Shown: one piece after another, positions 45,797 to 57,306 of the stretch
Layout: each line of letters opens with the position of its first letter
Position numbering within the stretch: position 1 is the stretch's first letter
Assembly: GCF_028010285.1 (NCBI RefSeq)
Contig: NZ_CP116304.1
Location: forward strand, 1,256,501 to 1,320,500
Direction: 5' to 3'
Source of the DNA: Pseudomonas sp. Q1-7
GTDB lineage: Bacteria > Pseudomonadota > Gammaproteobacteria > Pseudomonadales > Pseudomonadaceae
Length of the DNA stretch: 64,000 nucleotides
Program-made: the position numbers and the translations under genes
Notes under the pieces: generated by a model
The model's database searches: none
The model's input: the letters and a program-made list of their open reading frames with translations, nothing else
What the model was told of the DNA's origin: nothing

Positions 45797-46332
45797 TACT
45801 GTGCTTTCTGCTCTTTTTTCTTCGGCTGGATGACCATGTCGATCCGTGGGCGCGGCGTGGTCACGTTGCTGCCGGTGGCGCGGCCCGCGTTGACGATCTG
45901 GCGTTGGGTGTCATAAACGATTTTTTCGCCTTCGAAGGTATTGCCTTCCTGAACCACCTTGGCCTGGTCGAGAAGGATGATGCGCTCGTTGGCGGCGAAG
46001 TACTGGATGGTCAGGCCGTAGGCTTTGACGATTTCCTTGTCCACAGCGGGCCTTTGCTCGTAGTAGGCGGGTTTGCCCACCGAGGTAAAGACTTCGACGT
46101 CGCCATTGGCGTCCTGGGTGATGGTGACGGTGTCGCCGGTGATCTTCAGGGTGCCCTGGGTGATCACGACGTTGCCGCGGTACACCGCGACACCCTGTTT
46201 GTCATCGAGCTCGGCGCTGTCGGCCTGGACGCGGATCGGTTGGTCGCGGTCCGTGGGCAGTGCCCAGGCGGTAGCACTTCCGAGTGCGGTGCCCAGGCTG
46301 AGCAACAGGGGGAGGGTATTAACGAACCTCAT
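45796..46332 (-). CDS. lptA: LPS periplasmic bridge protein LptA
   Basis: A 178-residue exported OstA-fold protein: signal peptide ending at TAWALP (about residues 1-25), then the beta-jellyroll repeats ([33 protein letters not shown]). It forms the periplasmic bridge carrying LPS from LptC to LptD. It overlaps the lptC end by 14 nt. Confidence 0.94.
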   Translation of the reverse strand: MRFVNTLPLLLSLGTALGSATAWALPTDRDQPIRVQADSAELDDKQGVAVYRGNVVITQGTLKITGDTVTITQDANGDVEVFTSVGKPAYYEQRPAVDKEIVKAYGLTIQYFAANERIILLDQAKVVQEGNTFEGEKIVYDTQRQIVNAGRATGSNVTTPRPRIDMVIQPKKKEQKAQ

Positions 46333-46888
46333 GCTGACCTCTTACGTTGGACTGCAGGAGCATCCTGCCGTCATTCAAGTACGCTTTCATTCCTTGTGCC
46401 GTGGTCACCCCATTGGCCGCGTCGATTCTAACGGCTTGCTGGGTCTGCGCATATTCCTCGTCGGGGAACACGGTCAGGCGGCTGGTAGTCAGGATGGTCG
46501 GGCGCCCCTTGGCGTCAGTGCGGGCCACCCTGACCTTGTCGATCAGTTCGACCTGCTTGCCTTCGGGGCCCACCTCGCCACGCTCGCTCTGCACGTGCCA
46601 GGGGTAGGCGGTTCCGCGGTGCAGCAGGAGGTCGGGGTTGGTCAGCAAGGTGACATCGGTCGCCTTGAGGTGTTCGAGGCGCTTGGCGGTCATTTCGTAG
46701 TTGAGCTTGCCATCGGGCTGGAACTGGGTGCTCTTGCCGTTCTCGACGTAGAAGTCGATGGCATTGTCGTTGCGCTGGGCGGAGGTCCGGTCCATGAAGC
46801 TTTCCGGACGGATGTTCCAGTAGCCGAGGGCGATGAGCAGCGCCACGACGGGTGTCAGGATCAGGGCCAGGCGAAGGTTCTTGGGCAT
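46319..46888 (-). CDS. lptC: LPS export protein LptC
   Basis: A 189-residue bitopic inner-membrane protein with an N-terminal helix (LALILTPVVALLIALGYW) and a periplasmic jellyroll (FYVENGKSTQFQPDGKLNYE). It passes LPS from LptBFG to LptA. Confidence 0.92.
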   Translation of the reverse strand: MPKNLRLALILTPVVALLIALGYWNIRPESFMDRTSAQRNDNAIDFYVENGKSTQFQPDGKLNYEMTAKRLEHLKATDVTLLTNPDLLLHRGTAYPWHVQSERGEVGPEGKQVELIDKVRVARTDAKGRPTILTTSRLTVFPDEEYAQTQQAVRIDAANGVTTAQGMKAYLNDGRMLLQSNVRGQHEVR

Positions 46889-46897
46889 GGGCGGGTC

Positions 46898-47422
46898 TCA
46901 GAGATAGGCGGCTTGCGCCGCTTCCAGTTTGCCCTGGGCGCGCAGGATGAGTTCGCAGAACTCGCGCGCCGCGCCTTCGCCACCGCGGGCTTGCGTGACG
47001 CCATGGGCGCGCTCGCGCACAAAGGCGTCGGCGTTGGCGACCGCCATGCCCAGGCCGACGCGGCGGATCACCGGCAGGTCGGGCAGGTCGTCGCCGAGGT
47101 AGGCGACCTGGTCATGGGTCAATCCGAGTTCGGCAAGCAGGCCGTCAAGCACCACCAGCTTGTCTTCGCGCCCCTGAAACAGGTGCTGGATGCCGAGGTT
47201 CTGTGCGCGGCGCTCGACCACTTCGGACTGGCGGCCGCTGATGATGGCGGTGCGTACCCCAGCATTCATCAGCATCTTGATGCCGTGGCCGTCGAGGGTA
47301 TTGAAGGTCTTGAATTCGCCGCCGCCAGGCAGGAAGTAGAGGCGGCCGTCGGTCAGTACGCCGTCCACATCGAACACGGCCAGGCGAACGGCCTTGGCAC
47401 GGACGAGGAGTTCGTTGCTCAT
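46898..47422 (-). CDS. kdsC: 3-deoxy-D-manno-octulosonate-8-phosphate phosphatase
   Basis: A 174-residue HAD-family phosphatase; the catalytic FDVDGVLTDG motif lies near residues 17-26 and GDDLPDLPVI near 110 is HAD motif III/IV. It releases phosphate from Kdo-8-P in Kdo biosynthesis. It overlaps kdsD by one base. Confidence 0.95.
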   Translation of the reverse strand: MSNELLVRAKAVRLAVFDVDGVLTDGRLYFLPGGGEFKTFNTLDGHGIKMLMNAGVRTAIISGRQSEVVERRAQNLGIQHLFQGREDKLVVLDGLLAELGLTHDQVAYLGDDLPDLPVIRRVGLGMAVANADAFVRERAHGVTQARGGEGAAREFCELILRAQGKLEAAQAAYL

Positions 47423-48396
47423 CAGATCACTCCGGCGCGGGTCATGTCGTGGATATGCAGGGCGCCAACGGGGCGGTCGTCTTCGTCGACCACTACCAGC
47501 ACGTTGATCTTGTAGTCGTCCATGATCTTCAGGGCTTCGGCGGCGAGCATGTCCGGTCGCACGGTCTTCCCGTGGATGGTCATGACGTCGTCGATGCTGG
47601 CATGGCGCACATCAACGCCCTTGTCCAGGGTGCGGCGCAGGTCGCCGTCGGTGAATATGCCCGCGAGACTGCCGTCATCCTCCTTCACCACGGTCATGCC
47701 AAGGCCCTTGCGGGTCATTTCCAGCAGCGCCTCACGCAGAGGCGTGCCGCGCGCGACGCTAGGCAGGCTGTCGCCGCCGTGCATGATGTTCTCCACCTTG
47801 AGCAGCAGGCGCCGCCCCAGTGCACCGCCCGGGTGGGAGAAGGCAAAGTCTTCGGCCGTGAAGCCTCGGGCCTCCAGCAGGGCGATGGCCAGTGCGTCAC
47901 CTAGCACGAGGGCGGCTGTGGTGGAGGAGGTGGGGGCCAGGTTCAGCGGGCAGGCTTCTTGGGCCACGCGGGCATCGAGATTGGCCGCGGCGGCCTTGGC
48001 CAGCGCCGAATCCGGATTCCCGGTAAGGCTGATCAGGGTGATGCCAAGGCGCTTGATCAGCGGCAGAAGGGTGACGATCTCAGCGGTGGAGCCGGAGTTG
48101 GATAGCGCCAACACCACGTCATCGCGGGTGATCATGCCCATGTCGCCATGGCTCGCTTCGGCCGGGTGAACGAAGAAGGACGGGGTCCCGGTGCTCGCCA
48201 GGGTAGCAGCGATTTTCTTGCCGATGTGCCCGGACTTGCCCATTCCCACAACCACCACGCGCCCCTTGCAGGCCAGGATGAGCTCGCTGGCGCGTACGAA
48301 ATCAGCGTCTATGCGCGGCAGAAGGGCGTCGATCGCCTCGCGTTCGAGCTGGATGGTGCGTTGTGCGGACTTGATGAGATCGCTGGATTGGCTCAT
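47422..48396 (-). CDS. kdsD: Arabinose-5-phosphate isomerase
   Basis: A 324-residue enzyme with an N-terminal SIS sugar-isomerase domain (VVVGMGKSGHIGKKIAATLA, LSNSGSTAEI) and a C-terminal pair of CBS domains (from about 205). It converts ribulose-5-P to arabinose-5-P, the first Kdo step. First gene of kdsD-kdsC-lptCAB, with a TATAAT hexamer (complement of 48432-48437) about 36 nt upstream as a likely -10. Confidence 0.95.
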   Translation of the reverse strand: MSQSSDLIKSAQRTIQLEREAIDALLPRIDADFVRASELILACKGRVVVVGMGKSGHIGKKIAATLASTGTPSFFVHPAEASHGDMGMITRDDVVLALSNSGSTAEIVTLLPLIKRLGITLISLTGNPDSALAKAAAANLDARVAQEACPLNLAPTSSTTAALVLGDALAIALLEARGFTAEDFAFSHPGGALGRRLLLKVENIMHGGDSLPSVARGTPLREALLEMTRKGLGMTVVKEDDGSLAGIFTDGDLRRTLDKGVDVRHASIDDVMTIHGKTVRPDMLAAEALKIMDDYKINVLVVVDEDDRPVGALHIHDMTRAGVI

Positions 48397-48510
48397 GGAG
48401 GGCGCGCGGTTGCCGAAGGAAAAGTCAGCGATTATAGCGATAAAGGCGATTCAGCTCACGCGCCAATGCCGAGGAAGCTGTCGCAAAGCTGAACAGGGGC
48501 TGGGGCGGCC

Positions 48511-48540
48511 TTGGGAGGCGCATTGGCGCGGTGATATAGT
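48511..48540 (+). promoter_or_regulatory. Candidate sigma-70 promoter of the mla operon
   Basis: TTGGGA (48511-48516), an 18-nt spacer and TATAGT (48535-48540) lie 86 nt upstream of the mlaF ATG. The divergent kdsD promoter lies within 80 nt. Confidence 0.6.
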
Positions 48541-48626
48541 TCGCGCCTTGTTCGGCCTGTCCCGGGCGGGTGTCCTTGCGTTGGGGCGCGTCGTCTTTCA
48601 GGGAGGCTGTATTGCAAGGAGTCCAG

Positions 48627-49436
48627 ATGAGCGCCGAAAACGCCTATGCCGTCGAGCTGAAGGGGGTAACCTTCAAGCGCGGCACGCGCAGTATTTTCCA
48701 AGATGTCGATATCCGCATCCCGCGCGGCAAGGTGACCGGCATCATGGGGCCTTCCGGCTGCGGCAAGACCACGCTGCTGCGTCTGATTGCGGCCCAGCTC
48801 AAACCCGCCAGCGGCGAGGTCTGGGTCAATGGCCAGAACCTACCCCAACTTTCCCGTGCCGACCTGTTCGATATGCGCAAGCAGTTCGGTGTGCTGTTCC
48901 AGAGCGGTGCGCTGTTCACCGACCTGGATGTCTTCGAGAACGTCGCGTTTCCGCTGCGGGTGCACACTCAACTGCCCGAGGAAATGATTCGTGACATTGT
49001 CCTGATGAAGCTTCAGGCCGTCGGGCTGCGGGGGGCCATCGAGTTGATGCCGGATGAGCTGTCCGGCGGAATGAAACGCCGCGTGGCGCTGGCCCGCGCC
49101 ATCGCCCTCGATCCCCAGATTCTGATGTACGACGAGCCGTTCGTCGGGCAGGACCCCATTGCCATGGGCGTCCTGGTGCGCCTGATTCGACTCCTCAACG
49201 ATGCCCTGGGCATCACCAGCATCGTGGTTTCCCACGATCTGGCCGAAACCGCCAGCATCGCCGACTACATCTATGTGGTGGGCGATGCCGAGGTATTGGG
49301 GCAAGGCTCTCCGGACGAACTGATGAATTCCGATAACCCGCGTATCCGCCAGTTCATGAAAGGTATCCCTGACGGGCCGGTACCTTTCCATTTCCCGGCA
49401 CCGGATTACCGCAACGACTTGCTGGGAGGGCGCTGA
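48627..49436 (+). CDS. mlaF: Phospholipid ABC transporter ATPase MlaF
   Basis: A 269-residue ABC ATPase with Walker [11 protein letters not shown], signature [14 protein letters not shown] and Walker [14 protein letters not shown]. The Mla system moves phospholipids between the outer-membrane leaflet and the inner membrane to maintain asymmetry. The ATG at 48627 has AAGGAG six nucleotides upstream; an upstream in-frame codon lacks support. MlaE follows with a TGATG overlap. Confidence 0.95.
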   Translation: MSAENAYAVELKGVTFKRGTRSIFQDVDIRIPRGKVTGIMGPSGCGKTTLLRLIAAQLKPASGEVWVNGQNLPQLSRADLFDMRKQFGVLFQSGALFTDLDVFENVAFPLRVHTQLPEEMIRDIVLMKLQAVGLRGAIELMPDELSGGMKRRVALARAIALDPQILMYDEPFVGQDPIAMGVLVRLIRLLNDALGITSIVVSHDLAETASIADYIYVVGDAEVLGQGSPDELMNSDNPRIRQFMKGIPDGPVPFHFPAPDYRNDLLGGR

Positions 49437-50233
49437 TGCGCAAGAAACCTGTGCTCGAGCGCATTCGCCTGCTCGGGCGTTCCGGTCTGGACGTGCTGGA
49501 GGCGCTGGGGCGCTCGACGCTGTTCCTGATTCATGCGCTGTTTGGTCGAACCGGCGTGGGCCAGGGCTTCCAGCTACTGGTCAAGCAGCTCTATGCCGTC
49601 GGCGTGCTGTCGCTGGCGATCATCGTGGTATCCGGCATCTTCATCGGCATGGTCTTGGCCCTGCAGGGCTACAACATCCTGGTGGACTATGGTTCCGAAC
49701 AGGCGGTGGGCCAGATGGTCGCCCTGACCCTGCTGCGCGAACTGGGTCCGGTGGTGACCGGTCTGCTCTTCGCTGGCCGTGCAGGCTCGGCGCTGACCGC
49801 CGAGATCGGCAACATGAAGGCCACCGAGCAGTTGTCGAGCCTGGAGATGATCGGCGTCGATCCACTCAAGTACATCATCGCTCCGCGGCTTTGGGCCGGC
49901 TTCATCTCGATGCCGCTGCTGGCGATGATCTTCAGCGTGGTGGGCATCTGGGGCGGCGCCATGGTGGCCGTGGATTGGCTGGGAGTCTACGAAGGCTCTT
50001 TCTGGTCCAACATGCAGAACAGTGTGCAATTCACCGAGGACGTGCTGAACGGCGTGATCAAGAGCGTCGTATTCGCCTTCGTGGTGACCTGGATCGCCGT
50101 ATTCCAGGGCTATGACTGCGAGCCGACCTCGGAAGGGATCAGCCGCGCAACGACGAAAACCGTGGTCTATGCCTCGCTGGCCGTGCTGGGGCTGGACTTC
50201 ATCCTGACCGCATTGATGTTTGGAGATTTCTGA
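49436..50233 (+). CDS. mlaE: Phospholipid ABC transporter permease MlaE
   Basis: A 265-residue permease with about five membrane helices, including [20 protein letters not shown], and the conserved cytoplasmic [19 protein letters not shown] coupling helix. It pairs with MlaF in the inner-membrane MlaFEDB complex. It overlaps the mlaD start by one base. Confidence 0.94.
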   Translation: MRKKPVLERIRLLGRSGLDVLEALGRSTLFLIHALFGRTGVGQGFQLLVKQLYAVGVLSLAIIVVSGIFIGMVLALQGYNILVDYGSEQAVGQMVALTLLRELGPVVTGLLFAGRAGSALTAEIGNMKATEQLSSLEMIGVDPLKYIIAPRLWAGFISMPLLAMIFSVVGIWGGAMVAVDWLGVYEGSFWSNMQNSVQFTEDVLNGVIKSVVFAFVVTWIAVFQGYDCEPTSEGISRATTKTVVYASLAVLGLDFILTALMFGDF

Positions 50234-50700
50234 TGCAAATCCGCACCTTGGAAATTGGTGTCGGCCTGTTCCTCCTGGCCGGTCTGTTGGCCTTGCTGCT
50301 GTTGGCCCTGAGGGTCAGCGGCCTGTCCTACGGCGCCACGGGCGACACGTACAAGCTCTACGCCCATTTCGACAATATTGCCGGTTTGACTGTCAGAGCA
50401 AAGGTGACCATGGCTGGCGTCACCATCGGCAAGGTCACGGCGATCGACCTGGATCGCGACAGCTACACGGGGCGGGTGACGATGGAAGTCGAGCAGCGCG
50501 TGGACAACCTGCCCACTGACTCCACTGCCGCCATCCTCACCGCCGGCCTGCTGGGCGAAAAGTACATCGGTATCAGCGTCGGCGGTGAAGAGGAGTTGCT
50601 CAAGGATGGTGGCACTATCCGTGACACCCAATCCGCCCTGGTGCTGGAGGACCTGATCGGCAAGTTCCTGCTGAACTCGGTCAACAAAGAGAGCAAATGA
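50233..50700 (+). CDS. mlaD: Phospholipid-binding MCE protein MlaD
   Basis: A 155-residue MCE-domain protein: an N-terminal anchor helix (EIGVGLFLLAGLLALLLLAL), then the MCE fold with FDNIAGLTVRAKVTMAGV and GKVTAIDLDRDSY and the GLLGEKYIGISV segment. It forms the hexameric ring that receives lipid from MlaC. Confidence 0.94.
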   Translation: MQIRTLEIGVGLFLLAGLLALLLLALRVSGLSYGATGDTYKLYAHFDNIAGLTVRAKVTMAGVTIGKVTAIDLDRDSYTGRVTMEVEQRVDNLPTDSTAAILTAGLLGEKYIGISVGGEEELLKDGGTIRDTQSALVLEDLIGKFLLNSVNKESK

Positions 50701-51356
50701 GGATTCGAGAGATGATCAAAGCCCTGAGAAATGGCCTGCTGGTCCTGCTGGCAGCCCTGCCTCTGCTGGCCACCGCAGCGCCCAGCGCGCACGATGTGGT
50801 CCAGAAGACCACCGACGAACTGCTGGCCGAACTGAAGGCCAACAAGCAGCAGTATCGCAGCGATCCCCATGCGTTCTATTCCACTCTGGACCGAATCCTG
50901 GGGCCGGTTGTGGATGCCGATGGCATTTCCCGCAGCATCATGACCGTGAAGTACTCGCGCAACGCCACGCCCGAACAGATGAGTCGCTTTACGGAGAACT
51001 TCAAGCGCAGCCTGTTCCAGTTCTACGGCAACGCCCTGTTGGAGTACGACAACCAGGAAATTCGAGTGCTGCCCGCCAAGAAGGAAGACCCCGAGCGCAC
51101 CAGCGTCGGTATGGAAGTCAAGGACAGCAAGGGCACTGTGTACCCGGTTTCCTACACCATGGTGAACCGCAACGGCCAATGGATGCTGCGCAACGTGATC
51201 ATCAACGGCATCAACGTCGGCAAGCTGTTCCGCGATCAGTTCGCCGACACCATGCAACGCAACGGCAACGACCTCGACAAAACCATCAATGGCTGGGCGG
51301 ACGTGGTCGCCAAGGCCAAGGATTCCGATCAAGCCAAGCAGGCGGGCGGCCAATGA
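50697..51356 (+). CDS. mlaC: Periplasmic phospholipid carrier MlaC
   Basis: A 219-residue exported protein. Signal peptide about 1-28 (GLLVLLAALPLLATAAPSA). The Ttg2-type lipid-binding domain reads DADGISRSIMTVKYSRNATP, then ERTSVGMEVKDSKG and NVIINGINVGKLFRDQF. It carries phospholipid between MlaA and MlaFEDB. It overlaps mlaD by four bases (ATGA) and mlaB by four bases. Confidence 0.93.
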   Translation: MRIREMIKALRNGLLVLLAALPLLATAAPSAHDVVQKTTDELLAELKANKQQYRSDPHAFYSTLDRILGPVVDADGISRSIMTVKYSRNATPEQMSRFTENFKRSLFQFYGNALLEYDNQEIRVLPAKKEDPERTSVGMEVKDSKGTVYPVSYTMVNRNGQWMLRNVIINGINVGKLFRDQFADTMQRNGNDLDKTINGWADVVAKAKDSDQAKQAGGQ

Positions 51357-51661
51357 GCGAGGCCCGTCTGGAACAGGCCGCTCCCGGCGAGTTGCATCTG
51401 GTCGGGGTCCTTGACCATAGCACTGGTCCCCAGTTGCGCGAGGCGGGCGGGCAAATGATCCGCGAGTTCGCTGGCAAGGAGTTGGTGCTGGATTGCTCCG
51501 CAGTGGAAAAGACCAGCAGTGTCGGCCTCGCCCTGCTGCTGGCGTTCATGCGCGATGCCGGGGCCGCCGGCAAGGCGCTGACGGTGCGTGGAATGCCCGA
51601 GGACATGCGGCAGATCGCCGAGGTATCCGGATTGACCGAGCTGCTGCCCACAGTGGCCTGA
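51353..51661 (+). CDS. mlaB: STAS-domain protein MlaB
   Basis: A 102-residue cytoplasmic STAS domain with the serine-loop motif DCSAVEKTSSVGLALLLA. MlaB binds MlaF and is needed for complex assembly and activity. Last gene of mlaFEDCB. Confidence 0.9.
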   Translation: MSEARLEQAAPGELHLVGVLDHSTGPQLREAGGQMIREFAGKELVLDCSAVEKTSSVGLALLLAFMRDAGAAGKALTVRGMPEDMRQIAEVSGLTELLPTVA

Positions 51662-51673
51662 GCCGGCCAGACG

Positions 51674-51724
51674 GCCCCCCGTCAGGCCCCGCGCGCGCGG
51701 GGTTCGCAGGCGGGGGGCTTTTTT
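51674..51724 (+). terminator. Intrinsic terminator of the mla operon
   Basis: GCCCCCC (51674-51680) pairs with GGGGGGC (51712-51718), with an inner GC-rich CCCCGCGCGCGCGGGG hairpin, followed by TTTTTT at 51719-51724. Confidence 0.9.
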
Positions 51725-51770
51725 GTATCATGGCCGACCCGCGCGCGTTGGGCGCCGATTGAGGTTGAGC

Positions 51771-53295
<1,525 letters not shown>

Positions 53296-53380
53296 GTCGT
53301 CTGCCCTGCCGGCCAACCGGGCGGCAGGGCGTGACCGTGCAACAGGCCCGATAGGGCCGTAGCCAAGGAAATCCTGTTTC

Positions 53381-54016
53381 ATGCTCACCATCGCGCTGTC
53401 CAAGGGCCGCATCCTCGACGACACCCTGCCGCTGCTCGCGGAGGCAGGTATCGTGCCGACCGAGAATCCGGACAAGAGCCGCAAGCTGATCATCCCCACT
53501 ACCCAGGAGGATGTGCGCCTGCTCATCGTGCGTGCCACCGACGTGCCGACCTATGTCGAGCATGGCGCCGCCGACCTCGGCGTGGCCGGCAAGGACGTGC
53601 TGATGGAATACGGTGGCCAGGGCCTGTACGAGCCACTGGATCTTAGAATCGCCCGCTGCAAGCTGATGACTGCCGGCGCGGTCGGAGCACCGGAGCCCAA
53701 GGGCCGCCTGCGCGTGGCCACCAAGTTCGTCAATGTCGCCAAGCGCTACTACGCCGAGCAGGGCCGCCAGGTCGACGTGATCAAGCTCTACGGCTCCATG
53801 GAGCTGGCGCCGCTGGTCGGTCTGGCCGACAAGATCATCGACGTCGTCGACACCGGCAACACCTTGCGCGCCAACGGCCTGGAGCCCCAGGAGCTGATCG
53901 CTCACATCAGTTCCCGGCTGATCGTCAACAAGGCGTCGATGAAGATGCAGCACGCGCGTATCCAGGCGTTGATCGACGTGCTGCGCGGCGCCGTCGAGTC
54001 CCGACACCAAAGCTGA
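53381..54016 (+). CDS. hisG: ATP phosphoribosyltransferase, short form
   Basis: A 211-residue short His[36 protein letters not shown], and [17 protein letters not shown] for PRPP binding. The short form lacks the C-terminal regulatory domain and needs HisZ, which is not encoded in this window. It catalyses the first histidine step. Confidence 0.95.
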   Translation: MLTIALSKGRILDDTLPLLAEAGIVPTENPDKSRKLIIPTTQEDVRLLIVRATDVPTYVEHGAADLGVAGKDVLMEYGGQGLYEPLDLRIARCKLMTAGAVGAPEPKGRLRVATKFVNVAKRYYAEQGRQVDVIKLYGSMELAPLVGLADKIIDVVDTGNTLRANGLEPQELIAHISSRLIVNKASMKMQHARIQALIDVLRGAVESRHQS

Positions 54017-54137
54017 CACCTTGTGCGGCCTTGTGCCGCACGCGCCTATCCGTGTCATAGCCACTATTCTCGGGTGCCCGCACGGTGGGCTTGCTACTCT
54101 AGCGGCGCCCGAGCATTTGCCATTCAAGAGGCCCGCT

Positions 54138-55451
54138 ATGACTGATCCAATCGCCATCCGCCGACTCAATGCCGCTGATCCGGATTTCGCGCGACATCTG
54201 GATCATCTGCTGAGCTGGGAAAGCGTGTCGGACGACGCGGTCAACCAGCGGGTTCTCGATATCATCCGGGCCGTGCGTGAGCGTGGTGACGCTGCGGTGG
54301 TGGAATTCACCCAGCGCTTCGACGGTGTGCAGGCCACCTCCATGGCCGAGCTGATCCTGCCGCGCGAGCGCCTGGAACTGGCCCTGACCCGCATCACGGC
54401 CGAGCAGCGCAAGGCCCTGGAAACTGCCGCCGCCCGGGTGCGCAGCTACCACGAGAAGCAGAAGCAGGACTCCTGGACCTACACCGAGGCCGACGGCACC
54501 GTGCTGGGTCAGCAGGTCACTCCGCTGGATCGCGCCGGTCTCTATGTGCCGGGTGGCAAGGCCTCCTATCCCTCGTCCGTGCTGATGAACGCGATTCCGG
54601 CCAAGGTCGCTGGGGTCGCCGAAGTGGTGATGGTGGTGCCGACGCCTCGTGGCGAGATCAATGAGATCGTCCTGGCCGCCGCCTGTGTGGCCGGCGTGGA
54701 CCGTGTGTTCACCATCGGTGGCGCCCAGGCCGTGGCCGCGCTGGCCTATGGCACCGAAAGCGTGCCTCAGGTGGACAAGATCGTCGGTCCGGGCAACATC
54801 TACGTCGCCACCGCGAAGCGTCACGTGTTCGGCCAGGTGGGCATCGACATGATTGCCGGTCCTTCGGAAATCCTTGTGGTCTGCGACGGCGGTACCGATC
54901 CGGACTGGATCGCCATGGACCTGTTCTCCCAGGCCGAGCACGACGAGGACGCCCAATCCATCCTGGTCAGCCCCGATGCCGAGTTCCTCGACAAGGTGGC
55001 CGCCAGCATCGCGAAGCTGCTGCCGACCATGGAGCGCGCCGAGATCATCCGGACGTCTCTGCAGAATCGTGGCGCGCTGATCCTGGTCGCCGACCAGGCC
55101 CAGGCATGCGAGGTGGCCAACCGTATCGCCCCCGAGCACTTGGAGCTGTCGGTGGCAGATCCGCAGGCCTGGCTGCCGCAGATTCGTCACGCCGGCGCCA
55201 TCTTCATGGGCCGCTACACAGCCGAAGCCCTGGGCGACTACTGCGCCGGGCCGAACCACGTGCTGCCGACCTCCGGCACTGCGCGCTTCTCGTCGCCGCT
55301 GGGCGTGTACGACTTCCAGAAGCGTTCCTCGATCATCTTCTGTTCGGCCGATGGCGCGTCCGAACTGGGCCGGACCGCGTCCGTCCTGGCCCGTGGCGAG
55401 TCGCTGACCGCCCACGCCCGTAGCGCCGAGTTCCGAATCAAGGGGGAGTGA
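54138..55451 (+). CDS. hisD: Histidinol dehydrogenase
   Basis: A 437-residue zinc/NAD enzyme with [36 protein letters not shown], and [17 protein letters not shown] for zinc ligands. It oxidises histidinol to histidine. The start at 54138 gives the usual length; the 121-nt spacer after hisG is GC-rich. Confidence 0.96.
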   Translation: MTDPIAIRRLNAADPDFARHLDHLLSWESVSDDAVNQRVLDIIRAVRERGDAAVVEFTQRFDGVQATSMAELILPRERLELALTRITAEQRKALETAAARVRSYHEKQKQDSWTYTEADGTVLGQQVTPLDRAGLYVPGGKASYPSSVLMNAIPAKVAGVAEVVMVVPTPRGEINEIVLAAACVAGVDRVFTIGGAQAVAALAYGTESVPQVDKIVGPGNIYVATAKRHVFGQVGIDMIAGPSEILVVCDGGTDPDWIAMDLFSQAEHDEDAQSILVSPDAEFLDKVAASIAKLLPTMERAEIIRTSLQNRGALILVADQAQACEVANRIAPEHLELSVADPQAWLPQIRHAGAIFMGRYTAEALGDYCAGPNHVLPTSGTARFSSPLGVYDFQKRSSIIFCSADGASELGRTASVLARGESLTAHARSAEFRIKGE

Positions 55452-55453
55452 AA

Positions 55454-56506
55454 ATGAGCAAATTCTGGAGTCCCTTCGTCAAGGACCTGGTGCCCTACGT
55501 ACCGGGCGAGCAGCCCAAGCTGGCCAAGCTGGTGAAACTGAACACCAACGAGAACCCCTACGGCCCCTCGCCCAAGGCGGTGGCGGCCATGCAGGCGGAA
55601 GTCGGCGACAACCTGCGCCTCTATCCAGACCCGAACAGCGATCGCCTCAAGCAGGCGGTGGCCGACTACTACGGCGTGCAGCCGAGCCAGGTATTCGTCG
55701 GCAATGGCTCGGACGAGGTGCTGGCCCACGCCTTCCACGGCCTGTTCCAGCACGGCAAGCCGCTGCTGTTCCCGGATGTCACCTACAGCTTCTATCCGGT
55801 CTACTGTGGCCTGTACGGCATTCCCTTCGAGGCGCTGCCGCTGGACGAACAATTCCAGATCCGTGTCGAAGACTACGCGCGCCCCAATGGCGGCATCATC
55901 TTCCCCAACCCCAATGCACCCACCGGTTGCCTGCTGGCCCTGGAGGCTATCGAGCGCCTGCTCCAGACCAATCCGGATTCGGTGGTGGTGGTGGATGAGG
56001 CCTATATCGACTTCGGCGGCGAAACAGCCATCAGTCTGGTGGATCGCTACCCGAACCTGTTGGTGACCCAGACCCTGTCCAAGTCGCGTTCCCTGGCGGG
56101 GCTGCGTGTGGGCCTAGCGGTTGGGCACCCGGATCTGATCGAGGCGCTGGAGCGGATCAAGAACAGCTTCAACTCCTATCCGCTGGATCGCATGGCCATC
56201 GTCGGTGCAGCCGTAGCCTTCGAGGATCGGGCGTATTTCGAGGAAACCTGCCGTCGGGTGATCGACAGCCGTGACCAACTGGTGGCCGAGCTGGGCAAGC
56301 TGGGCTTCGAAGTGCTGCCCTCGGCGGCCAACTTCGTCTTCGCCCGCCATCCGCAGAAGGACGCCGCTGGCATTGCTGCGGGCCTGCGCGAGCAGGGTGT
56401 GATCGTTCGCCACTTCAAGCAGGAGCGGATTGCTCAGTTCCTTCGCATCACCATTGGTGCGCCGGAGCAGAACCTGGCATTGCTGGCGGCGCTGAAGGCA
56501 CTCTGA
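55454..56506 (+). CDS. hisC: Histidinol-phosphate aminotransferase
   Basis: A 350-residue class I/II aminotransferase with [16 protein letters not shown] near the start and the PLP-binding lysine in [14 protein letters not shown]. It converts imidazole acetol phosphate to histidinol phosphate. A GTG six nucleotides earlier overlaps hisD, but GGAG is positioned five nucleotides before the ATG at 55454. Confidence 0.95.
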   Translation: MSKFWSPFVKDLVPYVPGEQPKLAKLVKLNTNENPYGPSPKAVAAMQAEVGDNLRLYPDPNSDRLKQAVADYYGVQPSQVFVGNGSDEVLAHAFHGLFQHGKPLLFPDVTYSFYPVYCGLYGIPFEALPLDEQFQIRVEDYARPNGGIIFPNPNAPTGCLLALEAIERLLQTNPDSVVVVDEAYIDFGGETAISLVDRYPNLLVTQTLSKSRSLAGLRVGLAVGHPDLIEALERIKNSFNSYPLDRMAIVGAAVAFEDRAYFEETCRRVIDSRDQLVAELGKLGFEVLPSAANFVFARHPQKDAAGIAAGLREQGVIVRHFKQERIAQFLRITIGAPEQNLALLAALKAL

Positions 56507-56528
56507 GGGTTTGCCGGCAGCTGACAGA

Positions 56529-56561
56529 AGCCGAGCGCGGGAGTCCGCCTCGGCTTTTTTC
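56529..56561 (+). terminator. Intrinsic terminator of hisGDC
   Basis: AGCCGAG (56529-56535) pairs with CTCGGCT (56549-56555), with inner GCGG/CCGC, then TTTTTTC. Confidence 0.9.
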
Positions 56562-56566
56562 TTGCC

Positions 56567-57295
56567 TCACTCGTGGTGCGGAGTACCCAGAAAGGTCAGC
56601 GAACTGAACAGGCCTTGCTGCTTCACGTCAGGGTCGTTCGGTGTATCCAGTGTGACCTGCGCCGCGACTATGTTCAGACCGGCGTTGCGCACCACTACCG
56701 TGGCTCTGCCCTGCGCATCGGTCTTCGCGCTCACCGCGTCGGGTTCGCTGCGATAGTCGCCGATCAGTTCGATGCCTGCGGCCGGCTTGCCATCCAGCAG
56801 CACCCGGACCGGCAGTGGCTTGCCCGGCCCGACGGCGAGCGGATCGACCTCCGGTACAATCGCCAGGCGAATGCGCTTGAGGTCCGGCTGCTGGGCGCCG
56901 GCCTGGTAGTAGGCCAGGCTGTACTTCCAGGTATGGATGGAAGCGATGGCGCCGGGCACTTGCCGCTGTCCCCGGTTGATCCACCGCTGATCGGCGGTCT
57001 GCGACCAGGGGCCGTTGTCCAGGGCCACCGCCAGGGTAGCCGGGACGTTCAGCGGTTTGAGCCGAGCGTGGTCCGACAGGCGCTCCACGGTCACCGGCAC
57101 CATCCGACCCTGGCCGTCGAAGGCCCAGGCACCGCTGACTTTCTCCGCCTTGAAGGCGTCATCCTCGGCTCCGTGGCCGTAGATCACCTCGATGTTGCCG
57201 CGGCGCTGCTCCGTCCAGAGGCCGTGGGCCTGGGCCTGGCCGATCGTGAAAACGGCGAGGAAGGGGGTGATGAGGAAACGTTTATCCAGTCCCAT
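56567..57295 (-). CDS. DUF4198 exported protein, partner of TonB receptor
   Basis: A 242-residue exported protein with a signal peptide (about residues 1-23, PFLAVFTIGQAQA), immediately followed by HGLWTEQRRGNIEVIYGHGAE. Its C-terminal half is an immunoglobulin-like carboxypeptidase-regulatory-like module (VRVLLDGKPAAGIELIGDYR, DAQGRATVVVRNAG). DUF4198 proteins are often encoded with metal-uptake receptors and are thought to act in the periplasm. The N-terminal His could bind metal; this is inference. It is 11 nt after the TonB receptor gene and very likely co-transcribed. Confidence 0.82.
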   Translation of the reverse strand: MGLDKRFLITPFLAVFTIGQAQAHGLWTEQRRGNIEVIYGHGAEDDAFKAEKVSGAWAFDGQGRMVPVTVERLSDHARLKPLNVPATLAVALDNGPWSQTADQRWINRGQRQVPGAIASIHTWKYSLAYYQAGAQQPDLKRIRLAIVPEVDPLAVGPGKPLPVRVLLDGKPAAGIELIGDYRSEPDAVSAKTDAQGRATVVVRNAGLNIVAAQVTLDTPNDPDVKQQGLFSSLTFLGTPHHE

Positions 57296-57306
57296 GAAGG
57301 TTCCTT